Shown in pieces: positions 17,610 through 26,872 of a stretch of DNA of 64,000 nt. This DNA comes from CAYMAI01 sp964388445 (GTDB lineage Bacteria > 4484-113 > JAGGVC01): positions 16,629-80,628 of the forward strand of contig CAYMAI010000010.1 in the NCBI GenBank assembly GCA_964388445.1. The letters are read 5' to 3'. Made by a program: the position numbers and the translations under genes. Under the pieces are notes generated by a model. That model worked only from the letters and a program-made list of their open reading frames with translations, made no database searches and was not told the origin of the DNA. How positions within the stretch are numbered: position 1 is the stretch's first letter; every line of letters starts with the position of its first letter.

Positions 17610-19178
17610 TCACAACTCCAATCCGCCGTATGCGATTTCGAGCGGAGTGATTTCTTCGACGTTTGCGCGGCTCGACGCGAATCTGGCGCGCGCCTTCGCC
17701 CACGCGCGCAGCGTTTCGATGCTCTCTTTCATAGTGCGCGACAGCGGCACGGTTTCTTTGACCGCTTTTTCCAAATGCGCCTGAGTCAGCGATGCGTTTT
17801 CGTCGAACGCGTCGAACATAGCGCTGATCACGGCTTCCTCGATTTCCGCGCCGGAAAACCCCTTCGATATCTTCGCCAGGTTATCGAGGTCGTAGGCGGA
17901 TGGTTCCCGCCTTTTCTTCTTTATATGAATCGAAAAAATTTCCGCCCTTTCCGGAAGGTCGGGCAAATCCACGAAAAATATTTCGTCGAATCTTCCTTTT
18001 CGCATAACTTCCGGCGGCAGGCTGCCGATGTCGTTCGCTGTCGCGATTATAAAAACCGGCGCGTCCTTCTCTTGCATCCATGTGATAATCGTGCCGAACA
18101 CGCGGCTCGTAGTGCCGGCGTCGGAAAACGAACTCGACTGCGTGCCCGACAGACCCTTTTCGATTTCGTCTATCCAGAGGATGCATGGAGCGACTGCTTC
18201 GGCGCTTTGAATGGCGCGGCGCACGTTTTCTTCGCTCGACCCGACGACGCCGGAAAAAAGCTTGCCGATGTCCAGCTTGAGAAGCGGAATTTGCCATAGC
18301 CCGGACACCGCCTTCGCCGTAAGCGATTTGCCGCAGCCTTGCACGCCTGCGAGCAGCACGCCCTTCGGCGCCGGCAGCCCGAACCTTCGAGCGTCCTCCG
18401 AAAACGCCCGGCCGCGCTTTCGCATCCAGGTTTTGAGTAGGTCGAGGCCGCCGATTTCGCCGAACTCTTCGCGCGAGTGATAGTACTCGAGGTATCCCGC
18501 CTTCCGGACTATCTGTTCCTTTTCGGACAACACCATCGACACGTCGGCGCTCGAAAGTGACGCGTCGTGCACGATGGCTTTCGCGAACGCTTGTTTCGCC
18601 TCGCTCGCGGTAAGCCCCAGCGCGGCTTGCACTATATTGTCGCGGTCTTCGTCGGAAAGCTCAAGCTTGATTTTCGGATCGCGCACGATCAATCTGACCA
18701 TGCCGTCGAGAATTTCTTTAAGCTCCGCCCTGTCGGGAAGCGGAAACTCGACAACCGTGATTTCCTTTTCGAGTTCCTGCGGGATTCGCAAGACCGGCGA
18801 GAGAACGATAATCGTTTTGTACGTCGTTTTAAGAGATATCGCCGTGTCGCGCAGCTTGCGCACGACCGTATAGTCGTTTAAAAACGGGTGAAAGTCCTTG
18901 AACATATATACGGCGTTAAGCTGGCTTTTCATAACGTGATCCAGCGCGGCGACAGGGTCGCGCGTAGCGCCGTCCGCCTTGCGCTGTCCATCTTTTATCG
19001 TTACGAAACCTTCCGTGCAAGCCCATTCGAAAAATTCCTTGCCGCGCCTTTCGCAGATTTTCTTGAGCGACGGGACGACGCGGTCCTCCTCGAACGACTG
19101 GATGTATACGACCGGATATCTCGCCCGTACGAGTAGCTCGATTTCTTCGATAGGATCGTCTATTTTTTTCGTTGCCAT
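17610..19178 (-). CDS. Ycf46-type AAA ATPase
   Basis: A 522-residue AAA protein with one ATPase domain. The N-terminal 230 residues (IEELLVRARYP-like start, VVYIQSFEEDR) match the style of Ycf46 proteins of cyanobacteria and other bacteria. Walker A is GVQGCGKS (278-285), Walker B ILWIDEIE (333-340), sensor N382 and the arginine region MRKGRFDE (392-399) are intact. The physiological role of Ycf46 proteins is poorly known. ATG 19178 was chosen because GGACGG precedes it and a longer frame would overlap the upstream gene, which ends 14 bases away; the two probably form an operon. Confidence 0.82.
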   Translation of the reverse strand: MATKKIDDPIEEIELLVRARYPVVYIQSFEEDRVVPSLKKICERRGKEFFEWACTEGFVTIKDGQRKADGATRDPVAALDHVMKSQLNAVYMFKDFHPFLNDYTVVRKLRDTAISLKTTYKTIIVLSPVLRIPQELEKEITVVEFPLPDRAELKEILDGMVRLIVRDPKIKLELSDEDRDNIVQAALGLTASEAKQAFAKAIVHDASLSSADVSMVLSEKEQIVRKAGYLEYYHSREEFGEIGGLDLLKTWMRKRGRAFSEDARRFGLPAPKGVLLAGVQGCGKSLTAKAVSGLWQIPLLKLDIGKLFSGVVGSSEENVRRAIQSAEAVAPCILWIDEIEKGLSGTQSSSFSDAGTTSRVFGTIITWMQEKDAPVFIIATANDIGSLPPEVMRKGRFDEIFFVDLPDLPERAEIFSIHIKKKRREPSAYDLDNLAKISKGFSGAEIEEAVISAMFDAFDENASLTQAHLEKAVKETVPLSRTMKESIETLRAWAKARARFASSRANVEEITPLEIAYGGLEL

Positions 19179-19192
19179 TTGCCGCCGTCCAT

Positions 19193-20569
19193 TTACGTTT
19201 GCCCGCCGGAATTTGCCGGAATCGCGAAAACCCCGCCGCCGCCGTCCTGCGGCGCATCTCCGGCGCCTGTTCCCGCGAGCGCGAGAGTATACCAAAGCAG
19301 CCGCGTCCGCCCGGCAGATTTCATAATGCGCAAAAGCTCCGGTGAAAGCGCATTTCCCGCCTCTAGCGTTAGGAGCGCGGTCATCGCGAGCGCGTCCGGA
19401 TGGTCTTTGGTTACTGCAAATCCGGATTCGGCGGACATCCGCAGGAATTCGGCCGGCCGCGACGCGCGCAAAAATGCGTAAGCGCAGAGCGAAATCGCCG
19501 CGTCAATCGCTCGCGAAATAGCAAATTCGAAACCCGGCATCGCCTTATTTGCTGCCAACTTTGCGGAATCGAGAATAAGTTTCGTGTTCGAAAACGCGTC
19601 GTCCAAATCCGCCGGATTTTCAAGGATGGCACCGTCCTCGAATTCGAGAACGGCTCTCGCCAGCGCGGCGAGCTCCCGAACGGGACTTTCGAGGTCTTTT
19701 ACTTCGGGAAGCGCGCCGCGAGATACGCGAAGAAGTTCGAAAAGCGGCTTTATAACTTCGCCTCCGCCGTCCCGAGATAAATCCGTCCCTGTTTGCCTTC
19801 GGCTTTCGTCCGGATGAATCGCGAGGGCGGCGGATTTTTCTCCGGCGTCCTCCATAATCTCCGAGAGCTGGGAAAATCCCAGCGCGCCGTCCGGAAGCGG
19901 CGAGGCGGATTCTTCCGCATAAAGCCGCGCAAGCCACATAAGTAGTATCAGTTCCGGCCTGCGCCGGTCGCGGAGCAGCCATTCCGCCGCGTAGGAGTAG
20001 GCACTGCCCCAACCTTCCATCGTCGCGGCGGCGGCGAAACCGGCGCACATGCTTTTCAAGTATGCCGATTCGAGCGCCGGTATTTCAACGCCGTTCTTCT
20101 CCGCCTTTATTTCGAGAGCCACGATTTTTGCCGATAAATCCCTTGTCGCGGCATCGAGCGCGGCAAGTTTTTCACGCGCCGCCTTGACCGGCTCCGCGGC
20201 TTTTTCCAGCGCGGCGTTCCTTTTCCGCTTTTTCGACGCGGCAAGCCAGAAAAAAATCTTGTCCGAGGATTGGATGTTCAAAGGCGGAAGTCCGGACAAA
20301 AACAGCTCGTAATCGACTTCGCGCTCGCGCACTTCGTCACGAAGATTTTTCGCCTTATGCGCGGCGATTTCGTAATCCGTTTTTAACCGCTGCTTTTCTA
20401 CAAACAAATGTCTAGATTCTTCGCAGACAATCGCGAGCCTCCGCCACGCCACTTCGGGCCGCTCGGATGCGCCGGAAACTCCGGTCAGCGCAATCCATGC
20501 CTCGCCGAGCGCGCCGGCCCGGCGGTCAATCCGGAACTCGAATTCACCTTTTTTAGCGTCGTCCGCCAC
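19193..20569 (-). CDS. Hypothetical coiled-coil protein, leaderless start
   Basis: A 458-residue protein of unknown family. Residues about 50-170 are rich in Glu, Lys, Ala and Leu with heptad-like spacing and likely form coiled coils. The C-terminal half is helical and Ala-rich. It has no signal peptide. The start is GTG 20569, which lies exactly 6 bases after a TGGTACAAT extended -10 box, so the mRNA is predicted to be leaderless; no ribosome site is present. It is followed after 14 bases by the Ycf46-type ATPase, so the two may work together. Confidence 0.65.
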   Translation of the reverse strand: MADDAKKGEFEFRIDRRAGALGEAWIALTGVSGASERPEVAWRRLAIVCEESRHLFVEKQRLKTDYEIAAHKAKNLRDEVREREVDYELFLSGLPPLNIQSSDKIFFWLAASKKRKRNAALEKAAEPVKAAREKLAALDAATRDLSAKIVALEIKAEKNGVEIPALESAYLKSMCAGFAAAATMEGWGSAYSYAAEWLLRDRRRPELILLMWLARLYAEESASPLPDGALGFSQLSEIMEDAGEKSAALAIHPDESRRQTGTDLSRDGGGEVIKPLFELLRVSRGALPEVKDLESPVRELAALARAVLEFEDGAILENPADLDDAFSNTKLILDSAKLAANKAMPGFEFAISRAIDAAISLCAYAFLRASRPAEFLRMSAESGFAVTKDHPDALAMTALLTLEAGNALSPELLRIMKSAGRTRLLWYTLALAGTGAGDAPQDGGGGVFAIPANSGGQT

Positions 20570-20575
20570 GCAGCG

Positions 20576-20584
20576 ATTGTACCA
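20576..20584 (-). promoter_or_regulatory. Extended -10 box for a leaderless gene
   Basis: TGGTACAAT on the minus strand (20584-20576), followed by CGCTGC and the GTG start at 20569. The same CGCTGCGTG string follows the -10 box at 26830. Confidence 0.6.
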
Positions 20585-20710
20585 GCGTGGGGCTCGATTG
20601 CGGCAAAAGCCTTAATTACTGCGGATTCTCTCTGCTGCGCCCGGAGGCCGTCATACGGCGCGGCAAGCGGCGGGCATCGCGATTCGGGCCGGAGGAAACG
20701 GGATTCGGGT

Positions 20711-20747
20711 AAAAAAAAAGCAGGGGAGGAGGATTGACCTCCTCCCC
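20711..20747 (-). terminator. Rho-independent terminator, minus strand
   Basis: Arms GGGGAGGAGG (20723-20732) and CCTCCTCCCC (20738-20747) form a 10-bp stem with a 5-base loop. On the minus strand a run of nine T residues follows (20719-20711). It would stop transcription from the methyltransferase gene to its right. Confidence 0.75.
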
Positions 20748-21081
20748 CAACAAATAGGAGGGAGAATTTTGGGAGTATTTTACCTTACCCATATCGAAAG
20801 TCAATTATTTAATCTCCGCGGAAAAAAATATAAATTCGACCAAAATAGTCGGAGATGGCTGTTTCGGCCCGGAGCCGCCGAAGGAATCCGGAATTCGGAC
20901 ATTTACCATTCACTTGGGCTTTTTACCCGATTCGCCGGCCTAATTGCGCTCCATTTTCGAATTAACGGCCGTTTTTTAAATCACGCGTTTTTTGCTTAAT
21001 TTACATTGCCAACGCTTTAGCGGCGGAATGGACGTGGGTGAATAGCCGCTTTATTCGCCGAAAAGAGCTTTTGGGGCGGTC
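20748..21081. other. Intergenic region without a recognised gene
   Basis: This stretch is AT-rich and follows a minus-strand terminator. One plus-strand frame (20769-20999) sits behind GGAGGGAG, but its product resembles nothing and shows no coding bias. I see no RNA gene in it. Confidence 0.4.
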
Positions 21082-21846
21082 TTATCCGAGTCGAGCTACA
21101 AAAAATTCGTAGCCGTAGTATTCCGAGAAATTGCGGTGGATTTCCGGCTCGCTTTCGATTTTTGCCAGCGCGTCGAGCGCCTCGGGCTTGCCTGCATACT
21201 TCGCACGCAATTCCGCCGTTTTAACGAGCATCGGCGTATAAAACTCGTCCCACCATGCCGAATCCGGCAACGTGAAATGGGTCATAAGACCGAATCCGTT
21301 TCGCTCTATTTGCTCAACGGCGTCTTCCGCGTAACCCATTAGCGGGTATCCGGCGAAAAGTTCTTTCACTACTTCGGGCGGATTTTCCTTTTTCCAAACG
21401 GCGTCCGTGAACGCAAGAAACCCGCCGGCTCGAAGCGGCCTGCGGCAATGCCGGACCGCCGTTTCGACTCCGAAGTTATAGAAAGCGCCCTCCGACCAAA
21501 CCAAATCGAAGCTACCCGGCTTGAAACCGGCGTCCGCCATATCCGCAACCAAAGGCTTTATGCGGCTCTCGAGGCCGCGCCGCTCGATTTCCGCCGTCAG
21601 CCGTTTCACGAAAGGCTCGTGGTTGTCGACCGCCACTATGTTTCCTTCCGTGATTTCCGCAAGGTAAAACGTCTGATATCCCGTGCCGCAGCCCAGGTCG
21701 AGAATCGCGGGCACGGCGGGAAGTTCGCGGCAATGCGACAGCGCCTTCGCCGCGCAAGCCCGGCAACCCGGCCCCTGGCGCGGCAGGCCTTCGAAAACTT
21801 CGAAAAATATGCTCCAATAATCGGGCGATTCCATTTTGTTTTGCAT
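21082..21846 (-). CDS. Class I SAM-dependent methyltransferase
   Basis: A 254-residue Rossmann-fold methyltransferase. Motif I is ILDLGCGTGYQTFYLA (about 48-63), followed by IVAVDNHEPFV (motif II, acidic residue binding the SAM ribose) and FDLVWSEGAFYNFG (motif IV region). It resembles small-molecule methyltransferases of the ubiquinone/menaquinone UbiE-like type; the substrate is unknown. Two starts are possible: ATG 21846 directly abutting GAGG, or ATG 21834 with that GAGG 12 bases upstream. It is a solitary minus-strand gene with a terminator well downstream at 20711-20747. Confidence 0.82.
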   Translation of the reverse strand: MQNKMESPDYWSIFFEVFEGLPRQGPGCRACAAKALSHCRELPAVPAILDLGCGTGYQTFYLAEITEGNIVAVDNHEPFVKRLTAEIERRGLESRIKPLVADMADAGFKPGSFDLVWSEGAFYNFGVETAVRHCRRPLRAGGFLAFTDAVWKKENPPEVVKELFAGYPLMGYAEDAVEQIERNGFGLMTHFTLPDSAWWDEFYTPMLVKTAELRAKYAGKPEALDALAKIESEPEIHRNFSEYYGYEFFVARLG

Positions 21847-21910
21847 CCTCGCGCCACTGCGCGATTAAGACTAGCTTAAGCGCCATATCAAAGCAACATC
21901 GGCGAGTCTT

Positions 21911-23533
21911 TTACAAAACTATCGTGTGATGGCCAGGCTCGGACGGGTCGAGTTTATCAAGCACTTTTCCCGCGACGGACGGGCCGTATTTGTTTGCGAA
22001 ATATACCGGTCCGAAAAATCGCTCTTGCAGCCCGCGCGCCGGAAAGAGCGCGGAAATCGCCCTGCTTATTCTGTCCACCCATACCTGATTTTTCTGTTTG
22101 TACGCCTGGCGCACCTTTTTCTCTATGCCGTCCGCGTAGTTCGCGAACCCCTGCGCCATTTTCTCGAGAGGGGTCGCAAGCGTGGGCTCGAACGCCACGA
22201 CCTTGCTCGCCAGCCATTTGGTGGATTCCTCCATCTCGCGTTTGAAATGCTCGATGTCGCGGTCGAGCGTGTCCGGCAGTTTGCTTCGTACCACCCGGGT
22301 GATGACGTCTTCTTTTTCGCCGGCGCACTCCCACCATTCGAGACCGGTTTCTGCGAGCACGCTTTCGATGCGGTGCTCGATAACCGTTATCGAGTATCTG
22401 GGCAAATAAACCGGCGGCTGCATATCGAAAAAATCGAATGCGCCCGAAATCTGGGCGTAGTACGCAAGTTCGCTTGGCCCAACGACACTGGCGGCGACCG
22501 GCAGAAGCGTGTCCTGATATACGGGCCTAAGAACTACATTCGGGCTAATCCGCCCCGGCTCTTCGGCGATTATTTTCGCAAGCCCGGACATGCTGAACGT
22601 CGCGCCGCTTTCGGTGACGAATCCGCCGTTTTCCGAGCGCAGCGATTCGCGCCTTCCGTCCACGTTTACGAAAAGATTCGTGCCGTCTTCGGGAAGCGAA
22701 AGTTGTTTGTGATAACCGAGCGCGTCCAAATTTTTATCCCGCACCCCGACGCCGGAAAAAATCTCGTCGCGTGCCTCGATTGCACGTGCGAAGAGCGGCG
22801 CGCCGATAGTCTTCAGCCGCTCGTCCGTGGGGTCTATAAAAACTATGCCGTAGTCCGCAAGAAATCCGGCGAGAAATTTTCCGAACGCTTCCGCCATCGT
22901 ATGTCCCGGTTTATACGCGCCGCCGAGAGCGGACTTCAAACCGGCGGTGAATTCGGTTTCCGGGTTCGTGCCGAAAAAACAATCGAAGGCTTCGGAAATT
23001 CCCTCGTCGATTTTTATACTGCCGACCGGAAAGCCCGCGACGTCGGCCTTAGGCGAAAACTCGCAGTAATGCTCGGCGTAATCCGTCCCGACCCAATGGA
23101 GGCGCTTCACTTCGTCGAAGTCGTGGTCGTCCGCGGCAATCCAAAACGCGGGGATGAATTTCCAGCCCGGATGTTTTTCGCCAAGCCGCCGTGCCCAGCG
23201 CACAGCGCAGGCCGCCTTCGCCAGCGTGTACATCGGGCCGCCGAAGAGCCCCGCCTGCTGGCCGCCGATGACGACCGCGGTTTTCTCTTCGGCCAATTGC
23301 GCGGCGTTTTCGAGGGCGGAATGCGACGCGCCGAGAGCGCGATTTTGCTCTACGAGAATTTCGCTTACCTTTTTGCGGTCGTATTTTTTGCCGCTCAGGT
23401 AATCGAGACGCGCCGAAAACGCGGAATCTTCCCAAGGCGAATGCAGGTATAGCCCGCCGGTCCTCGAAAAATCCTCGCAGTAATCGCAAAATAGCCGGTT
23501 GTAATGCGGCAGCTTGCCGAATGGAATATGCAT
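21911..23533 (-). CDS. bshC: Putative cysteine ligase BshC (bacillithiol synthesis)
   Basis: A 540-residue protein of the BshC family, the last step of bacillithiol synthesis, joining cysteine to glucosaminyl-malate. It starts with the typical MHIPFGKLPHYNRLFCDY and contains VVIGGQQAGLFGGPMYTLAK (about 84-103) and PAFWIAADDHDFDEV, conserved through the family. Length is normal. The start is ATG 23533 with GGAT upstream; 13 extra in-frame residues to 23572 do not match the family. bshA and bshB are not in the window. It implies the cell may use bacillithiol as a thiol buffer. Confidence 0.9.
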   Translation of the reverse strand: MHIPFGKLPHYNRLFCDYCEDFSRTGGLYLHSPWEDSAFSARLDYLSGKKYDRKKVSEILVEQNRALGASHSALENAAQLAEEKTAVVIGGQQAGLFGGPMYTLAKAACAVRWARRLGEKHPGWKFIPAFWIAADDHDFDEVKRLHWVGTDYAEHYCEFSPKADVAGFPVGSIKIDEGISEAFDCFFGTNPETEFTAGLKSALGGAYKPGHTMAEAFGKFLAGFLADYGIVFIDPTDERLKTIGAPLFARAIEARDEIFSGVGVRDKNLDALGYHKQLSLPEDGTNLFVNVDGRRESLRSENGGFVTESGATFSMSGLAKIIAEEPGRISPNVVLRPVYQDTLLPVAASVVGPSELAYYAQISGAFDFFDMQPPVYLPRYSITVIEHRIESVLAETGLEWWECAGEKEDVITRVVRSKLPDTLDRDIEHFKREMEESTKWLASKVVAFEPTLATPLEKMAQGFANYADGIEKKVRQAYKQKNQVWVDRISRAISALFPARGLQERFFGPVYFANKYGPSVAGKVLDKLDPSEPGHHTIVL

Positions 23534-23695
23534 GACGCATCCATAATACCTGCCTTGTGCGATTTTGGTCATTTATTCGAGCCTGCCTGCAAGCCGGATA
23601 TTGGATGATTCAATTTTCTCATAAATTGGATGTAGAAAACCTGCCGCAATCCAGATAAAATCGAATCGTATATCGCTCTTTTCAGGAGGTGCATT

Positions 23696-25663
23696 ATGGG
23701 ATCGAAGTATTTTTCGTTTGTGCTTGCGGGCGCGATTGTCTTTATCGTAATTTCGATTTTCGCGGCGTCCTGCAAGTCCGGCGGCGCACTATCGTCCCCT
23801 GCGGCGGAAAGTGCGGTTCAAGGCGAAAGGTCCGCAAATCCGTACGTCGCGCCCGCGGAGCCGATGCCCCCGGAGGTTTTCACGGGCGGGCCGGATTGTG
23901 CCACGGCGGAATGGAGCGGCGCGAGATTGAACGGCGCGGAATGGAACGGTGCGCCGGGAATCGGCGAAACCGGCGAGAGCGCGGCGAGGCCTCATCCGAA
24001 AACGCTCGTTACGGCGGAGAAATCGCCGCTCGGGCTTGAAATCTCGGTAATCGAATCCGCCGGCTCGCTTCGCGCGGAAAACCTCGCAATCGTGCAGACG
24101 CGCACGGGTGAAGGATACGCCGTCGAGCTTTCGGCGGTGGATGCGAAAGACGTTTCGCAGGCGCTATTCGAAGTGCGGTTCGACACGACGCGATATCGCG
24201 TGTCGGGCTGGCGCATAGGCGAGTTTCTGGCGGAGGAAAGGCGCGGCGGTTTTCCCGAAGCCGCGAGCGGACTAGGAAAACTGGAACAGGTGGAGGGAGG
24301 CGCGTCGGTCTTGAAAGCGGCCGGCGCGCTTTGCGCGCTAATCCCCGCGGCGGACCACGCGGGCGTGGCGGTGGCGCGGATAAACCCGGAAGTGCGCGGC
24401 TCGGCGTCGGGAAACGGCAGGGTTTGCACGCTCGAATTTTCGCCGGGTGCGGCGCGCCTTGGCCGGGAGTCCGGCGGCTCGCAAACCGGGGCGTCAACGG
24501 CGGAATATCGCGGCGCATCCGCGGAAACAGGCGGCGGATTCTGGGACTGGAAATACGGCACGATTATGCCGTATGGGAAGCGGGGCGAAAACGGCTCGCT
24601 CGTCATCGCGAACGGCAGGTTTCCCGGCGACGCGGACCGAAACTTTGAGGTGTCGATCGCGGACATAACGCCGATCGCGCAGCAATATGAGAAGACGATC
24701 GTCTGGCATTCGGATTGGATCGCGGACGGCGTTTCCCCGTTTAAGGTTGGTGCTTCGCCAAATGATCCGATTGCGAACGCGGACTTGGATAGGAATGGCG
24801 AGGTTGGAATCAGCGATATTACGATTATCGCGAATAACTACAACCGGCTTTACTATCCGCTCGATCTTGCGCGCAGAGAATCGTCAAGTGGCAATTGGCA
24901 GGTCGTTTCACAACTGAAAAGCTCGCAGTACGGTGACTCGCTCACCACAATCGACTTACTCGTGCTGACCAGAGCCAAAATTAAATCTTTTTTACCGGGC
25001 GGAGAGTATGGAATTTCTTTTTTGGATCAAACAACCGGATTGGAGGATGCTCTTCCACTTGTGAGAAATGAATTCGATGGATTCATATGGGACAATTATT
25101 TTGGTCAAGTTATTGCGGCGGATGTTGAACTTAAAAACGGAGAATCCGAAAGACGGCTGGTTGTTGAGTTTGATATATTGGGCGACTACGATTGCAGCGG
25201 ACGTGTGAATGTCGGAGATATTACCGGGGTGCCATTGAATTCAATGCAGTTGCTGCTTGGAAACTTTAGTAATCTCGCAATGCCACACTTGCAGGCATAT
25301 ATTCAGGAATATGCTTCTTGGGGATATTCCTTAGATCCGGTGACGTCCATTACCACCCACATTTTGCCAATTAGGGCAAACTACATTATAGGCGAAGAAA
25401 AATTGGAACTACTCTATTTCGAGACTCCAGCTTTGCTCACTCCAATTTACCAAGAAACCGTTCTTAAGGACATCTTTCCAGATGAACTTCCGAGGGCGAC
25501 TTGGATTTACCCGAATCGCAAAGTCATCGCGGTGCCGGCGCCGCCCGTTTACGGCACGCTTTTCGTCGAAGCCACGATGGTGCTCGATTACCTTGGCGAT
25601 GAGTTTCGGATTGAAAAACCCGGCAGGCACGAGGTGTATTTCCCGCCGCCGCCGGAGGAATAG
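23696..25663 (+). CDS. Dockerin-type lipoprotein
   Basis: A 655-residue lipoprotein with signal ending FAASCKSGG, ATG 23696 behind AGGAGG. After a variable region it has a dockerin-like pair (about 310-390): DADRNFEVSIADITPIAQQY and LDRNGEVGISDITIIANNY. A third single repeat, GDYDCSGRVNVGDITGVPLN, occurs near residue 500. It resembles the three tandem dockerin genes at 4189-11879 but lacks PKD and propeller repeats. Residues about 115-250 resemble a cohesin-like or beta-sandwich region (YAVELSAVDAKDVSQALFEV), which I cannot confirm. The segment 24850-25500 is AT-richer. It is followed by a terminator. Confidence 0.75.
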   Translation: MGSKYFSFVLAGAIVFIVISIFAASCKSGGALSSPAAESAVQGERSANPYVAPAEPMPPEVFTGGPDCATAEWSGARLNGAEWNGAPGIGETGESAARPHPKTLVTAEKSPLGLEISVIESAGSLRAENLAIVQTRTGEGYAVELSAVDAKDVSQALFEVRFDTTRYRVSGWRIGEFLAEERRGGFPEAASGLGKLEQVEGGASVLKAAGALCALIPAADHAGVAVARINPEVRGSASGNGRVCTLEFSPGAARLGRESGGSQTGASTAEYRGASAETGGGFWDWKYGTIMPYGKRGENGSLVIANGRFPGDADRNFEVSIADITPIAQQYEKTIVWHSDWIADGVSPFKVGASPNDPIANADLDRNGEVGISDITIIANNYNRLYYPLDLARRESSSGNWQVVSQLKSSQYGDSLTTIDLLVLTRAKIKSFLPGGEYGISFLDQTTGLEDALPLVRNEFDGFIWDNYFGQVIAADVELKNGESERRLVVEFDILGDYDCSGRVNVGDITGVPLNSMQLLLGNFSNLAMPHLQAYIQEYASWGYSLDPVTSITTHILPIRANYIIGEEKLELLYFETPALLTPIYQETVLKDIFPDELPRATWIYPNRKVIAVPAPPVYGTLFVEATMVLDYLGDEFRIEKPGRHEVYFPPPPEE

Positions 25664-25689
25664 CGCTTAGCCGGATTTTAATTTGCATG

Positions 25690-25726
25690 CCGGGCGCGAT
25701 GGGACTTTCCCGCCGTGCCCGGTTTT
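25690..25726 (+). terminator. Probable terminator after the dockerin gene
   Basis: Outer arms CCGGGC (25690-25695) and GCCCGG (25717-25722) enclose a smaller GGGA/TCCC stem and are followed by TTTT. It lies between convergent genes. Confidence 0.55.
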
Positions 25727-25740
25727 CGCGCCTATCTTTT

Positions 25741-26823
25741 TTAAACGCCGCCGAGCGTCCAGCAGGCGGCGGTGAACAGATAGTCGTCGCGGCGCGGGTG
25801 GCCCGCGGGGATGACGTCCGGCGAGAGCCTTGCCCAAATGAAAACGTAATACACGCCCTGTGCGCCCGGCCCGCCGCCGCCCTCCGGCATGGGAGTGCCC
25901 GCAAGCGGTTTCGAGAGGTCGATTGTCGCGACGAATTTGCCGGATTTTTCGTCGAATTCGACGATTTCGGCGACGGGGATTCCGCTTTGAGAAGGCGCGC
26001 TTCCCGGCGCGAAAAACGCGTTATAGTTTCCCGGTGTCGCGCCAGCTTGCAGATTGGCGTTGAGGACTTCGCGAGTCAACGGCTGCGGAAACGGACTCCA
26101 GCCGAGTCCGACGAACGCGAACTTGGCGCGCGACGCGTCTATCGTGCCCGACACTTTCAGCGGCGTGCCGAGCTGGACGCTTTTCGGCATTTCCGAAAGC
26201 GAGGCGTACTCGGCGATAAACGTTTGGTCGCACGTGAAAACCGAGGTGCCGTCCGCGAATACCGCGAATCCGATTCCGACTCCCAGTCCGGTGTGTTCCG
26301 GACTCATCAAATTTTCCCGGTGGCCTTCGCTGTGCATGAATTGGCCGTGCATGAATTCGACCACTTTGCGCGTCAGGTATATGCGAGCATTGCCGCTGAA
26401 GAGCGTGACGTTTTCGGTTACGCCGTGAGTGCCGCCTTCGAGCGTATAGCGCATTATCGGGGTAGCCCCCTGGGTATTCCAGTGGCTTAAATAGGCGTAA
26501 ATCGCCATGTCGTCCGCGTGCTTTTGCGCCACGGTTTCCGCGAGCGCGTCTTTGCCGAGCTTTTGAATTCCTTCCGCCGCCCGCGCGCCGTTCACGAGTT
26601 CCAGCATATACGCTCGCGCTTCGTCGAGAGTGATTTCTTCGGCCTGCGTGCCGAACATGCGCGCCGCATCATCGGCGGTGAAATGTCCCTGCTGCCAGTT
26701 GAATTCCTCTTCGGCAAACGCCGGCGAATGGATGAATTCGATAAGTGAAAAAAACGCGAGCGCAGCTAAGAGCCCTGCAATCGCGCACATACGACGTACT
26801 GAAAAATCGCAATCGTAAATCAC
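25741..26823 (-). CDS. Secreted CAP-domain (SCP/PR-1-like) protein, leaderless start
   Basis: A 360-residue exported protein with an N-terminal hydrophobic signal ending SPAFA. The CAP domain (about residues 70-195) shows AYMLELVNGARAAEG, QKHADDMAIYAYLSHWN and the signature HSEGHRENLMSPEHTGLGVG with the family's His and Glu residues. Bacterial CAP proteins are secreted and often of unknown role. The C-terminal 160 residues form an unassigned beta-rich region. The start is taken as GTG 26823, exactly 6 bases after TATAAT at 26835-26830, so the mRNA should be leaderless; a start at 26838 would precede transcription. Confidence 0.83.
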   Translation of the reverse strand: MIYDCDFSVRRMCAIAGLLAALAFFSLIEFIHSPAFAEEEFNWQQGHFTADDAARMFGTQAEEITLDEARAYMLELVNGARAAEGIQKLGKDALAETVAQKHADDMAIYAYLSHWNTQGATPIMRYTLEGGTHGVTENVTLFSGNARIYLTRKVVEFMHGQFMHSEGHRENLMSPEHTGLGVGIGFAVFADGTSVFTCDQTFIAEYASLSEMPKSVQLGTPLKVSGTIDASRAKFAFVGLGWSPFPQPLTREVLNANLQAGATPGNYNAFFAPGSAPSQSGIPVAEIVEFDEKSGKFVATIDLSKPLAGTPMPEGGGGPGAQGVYYVFIWARLSPDVIPAGHPRRDDYLFTAACWTLGGV

Positions 26824-26829
26824 GCAGCG

Positions 26830-26835
26830 ATTATA
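26830..26835 (-). promoter_or_regulatory. -10 box for a leaderless CAP gene
   Basis: TATAAT on the minus strand followed by CGCTGC and GTG, the same arrangement as at 20576-20581. Confidence 0.6.
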
Positions 26836-26872
26836 CATGACTTACGCAATGCCATTTTGCGAAAGATACAAG

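Noticed and set aside
21926..23452. Plus-strand open frame of 508 codons
   Set aside because: It is antisense to bshC, whose family match is certain, and its translation has no recognisable motifs.
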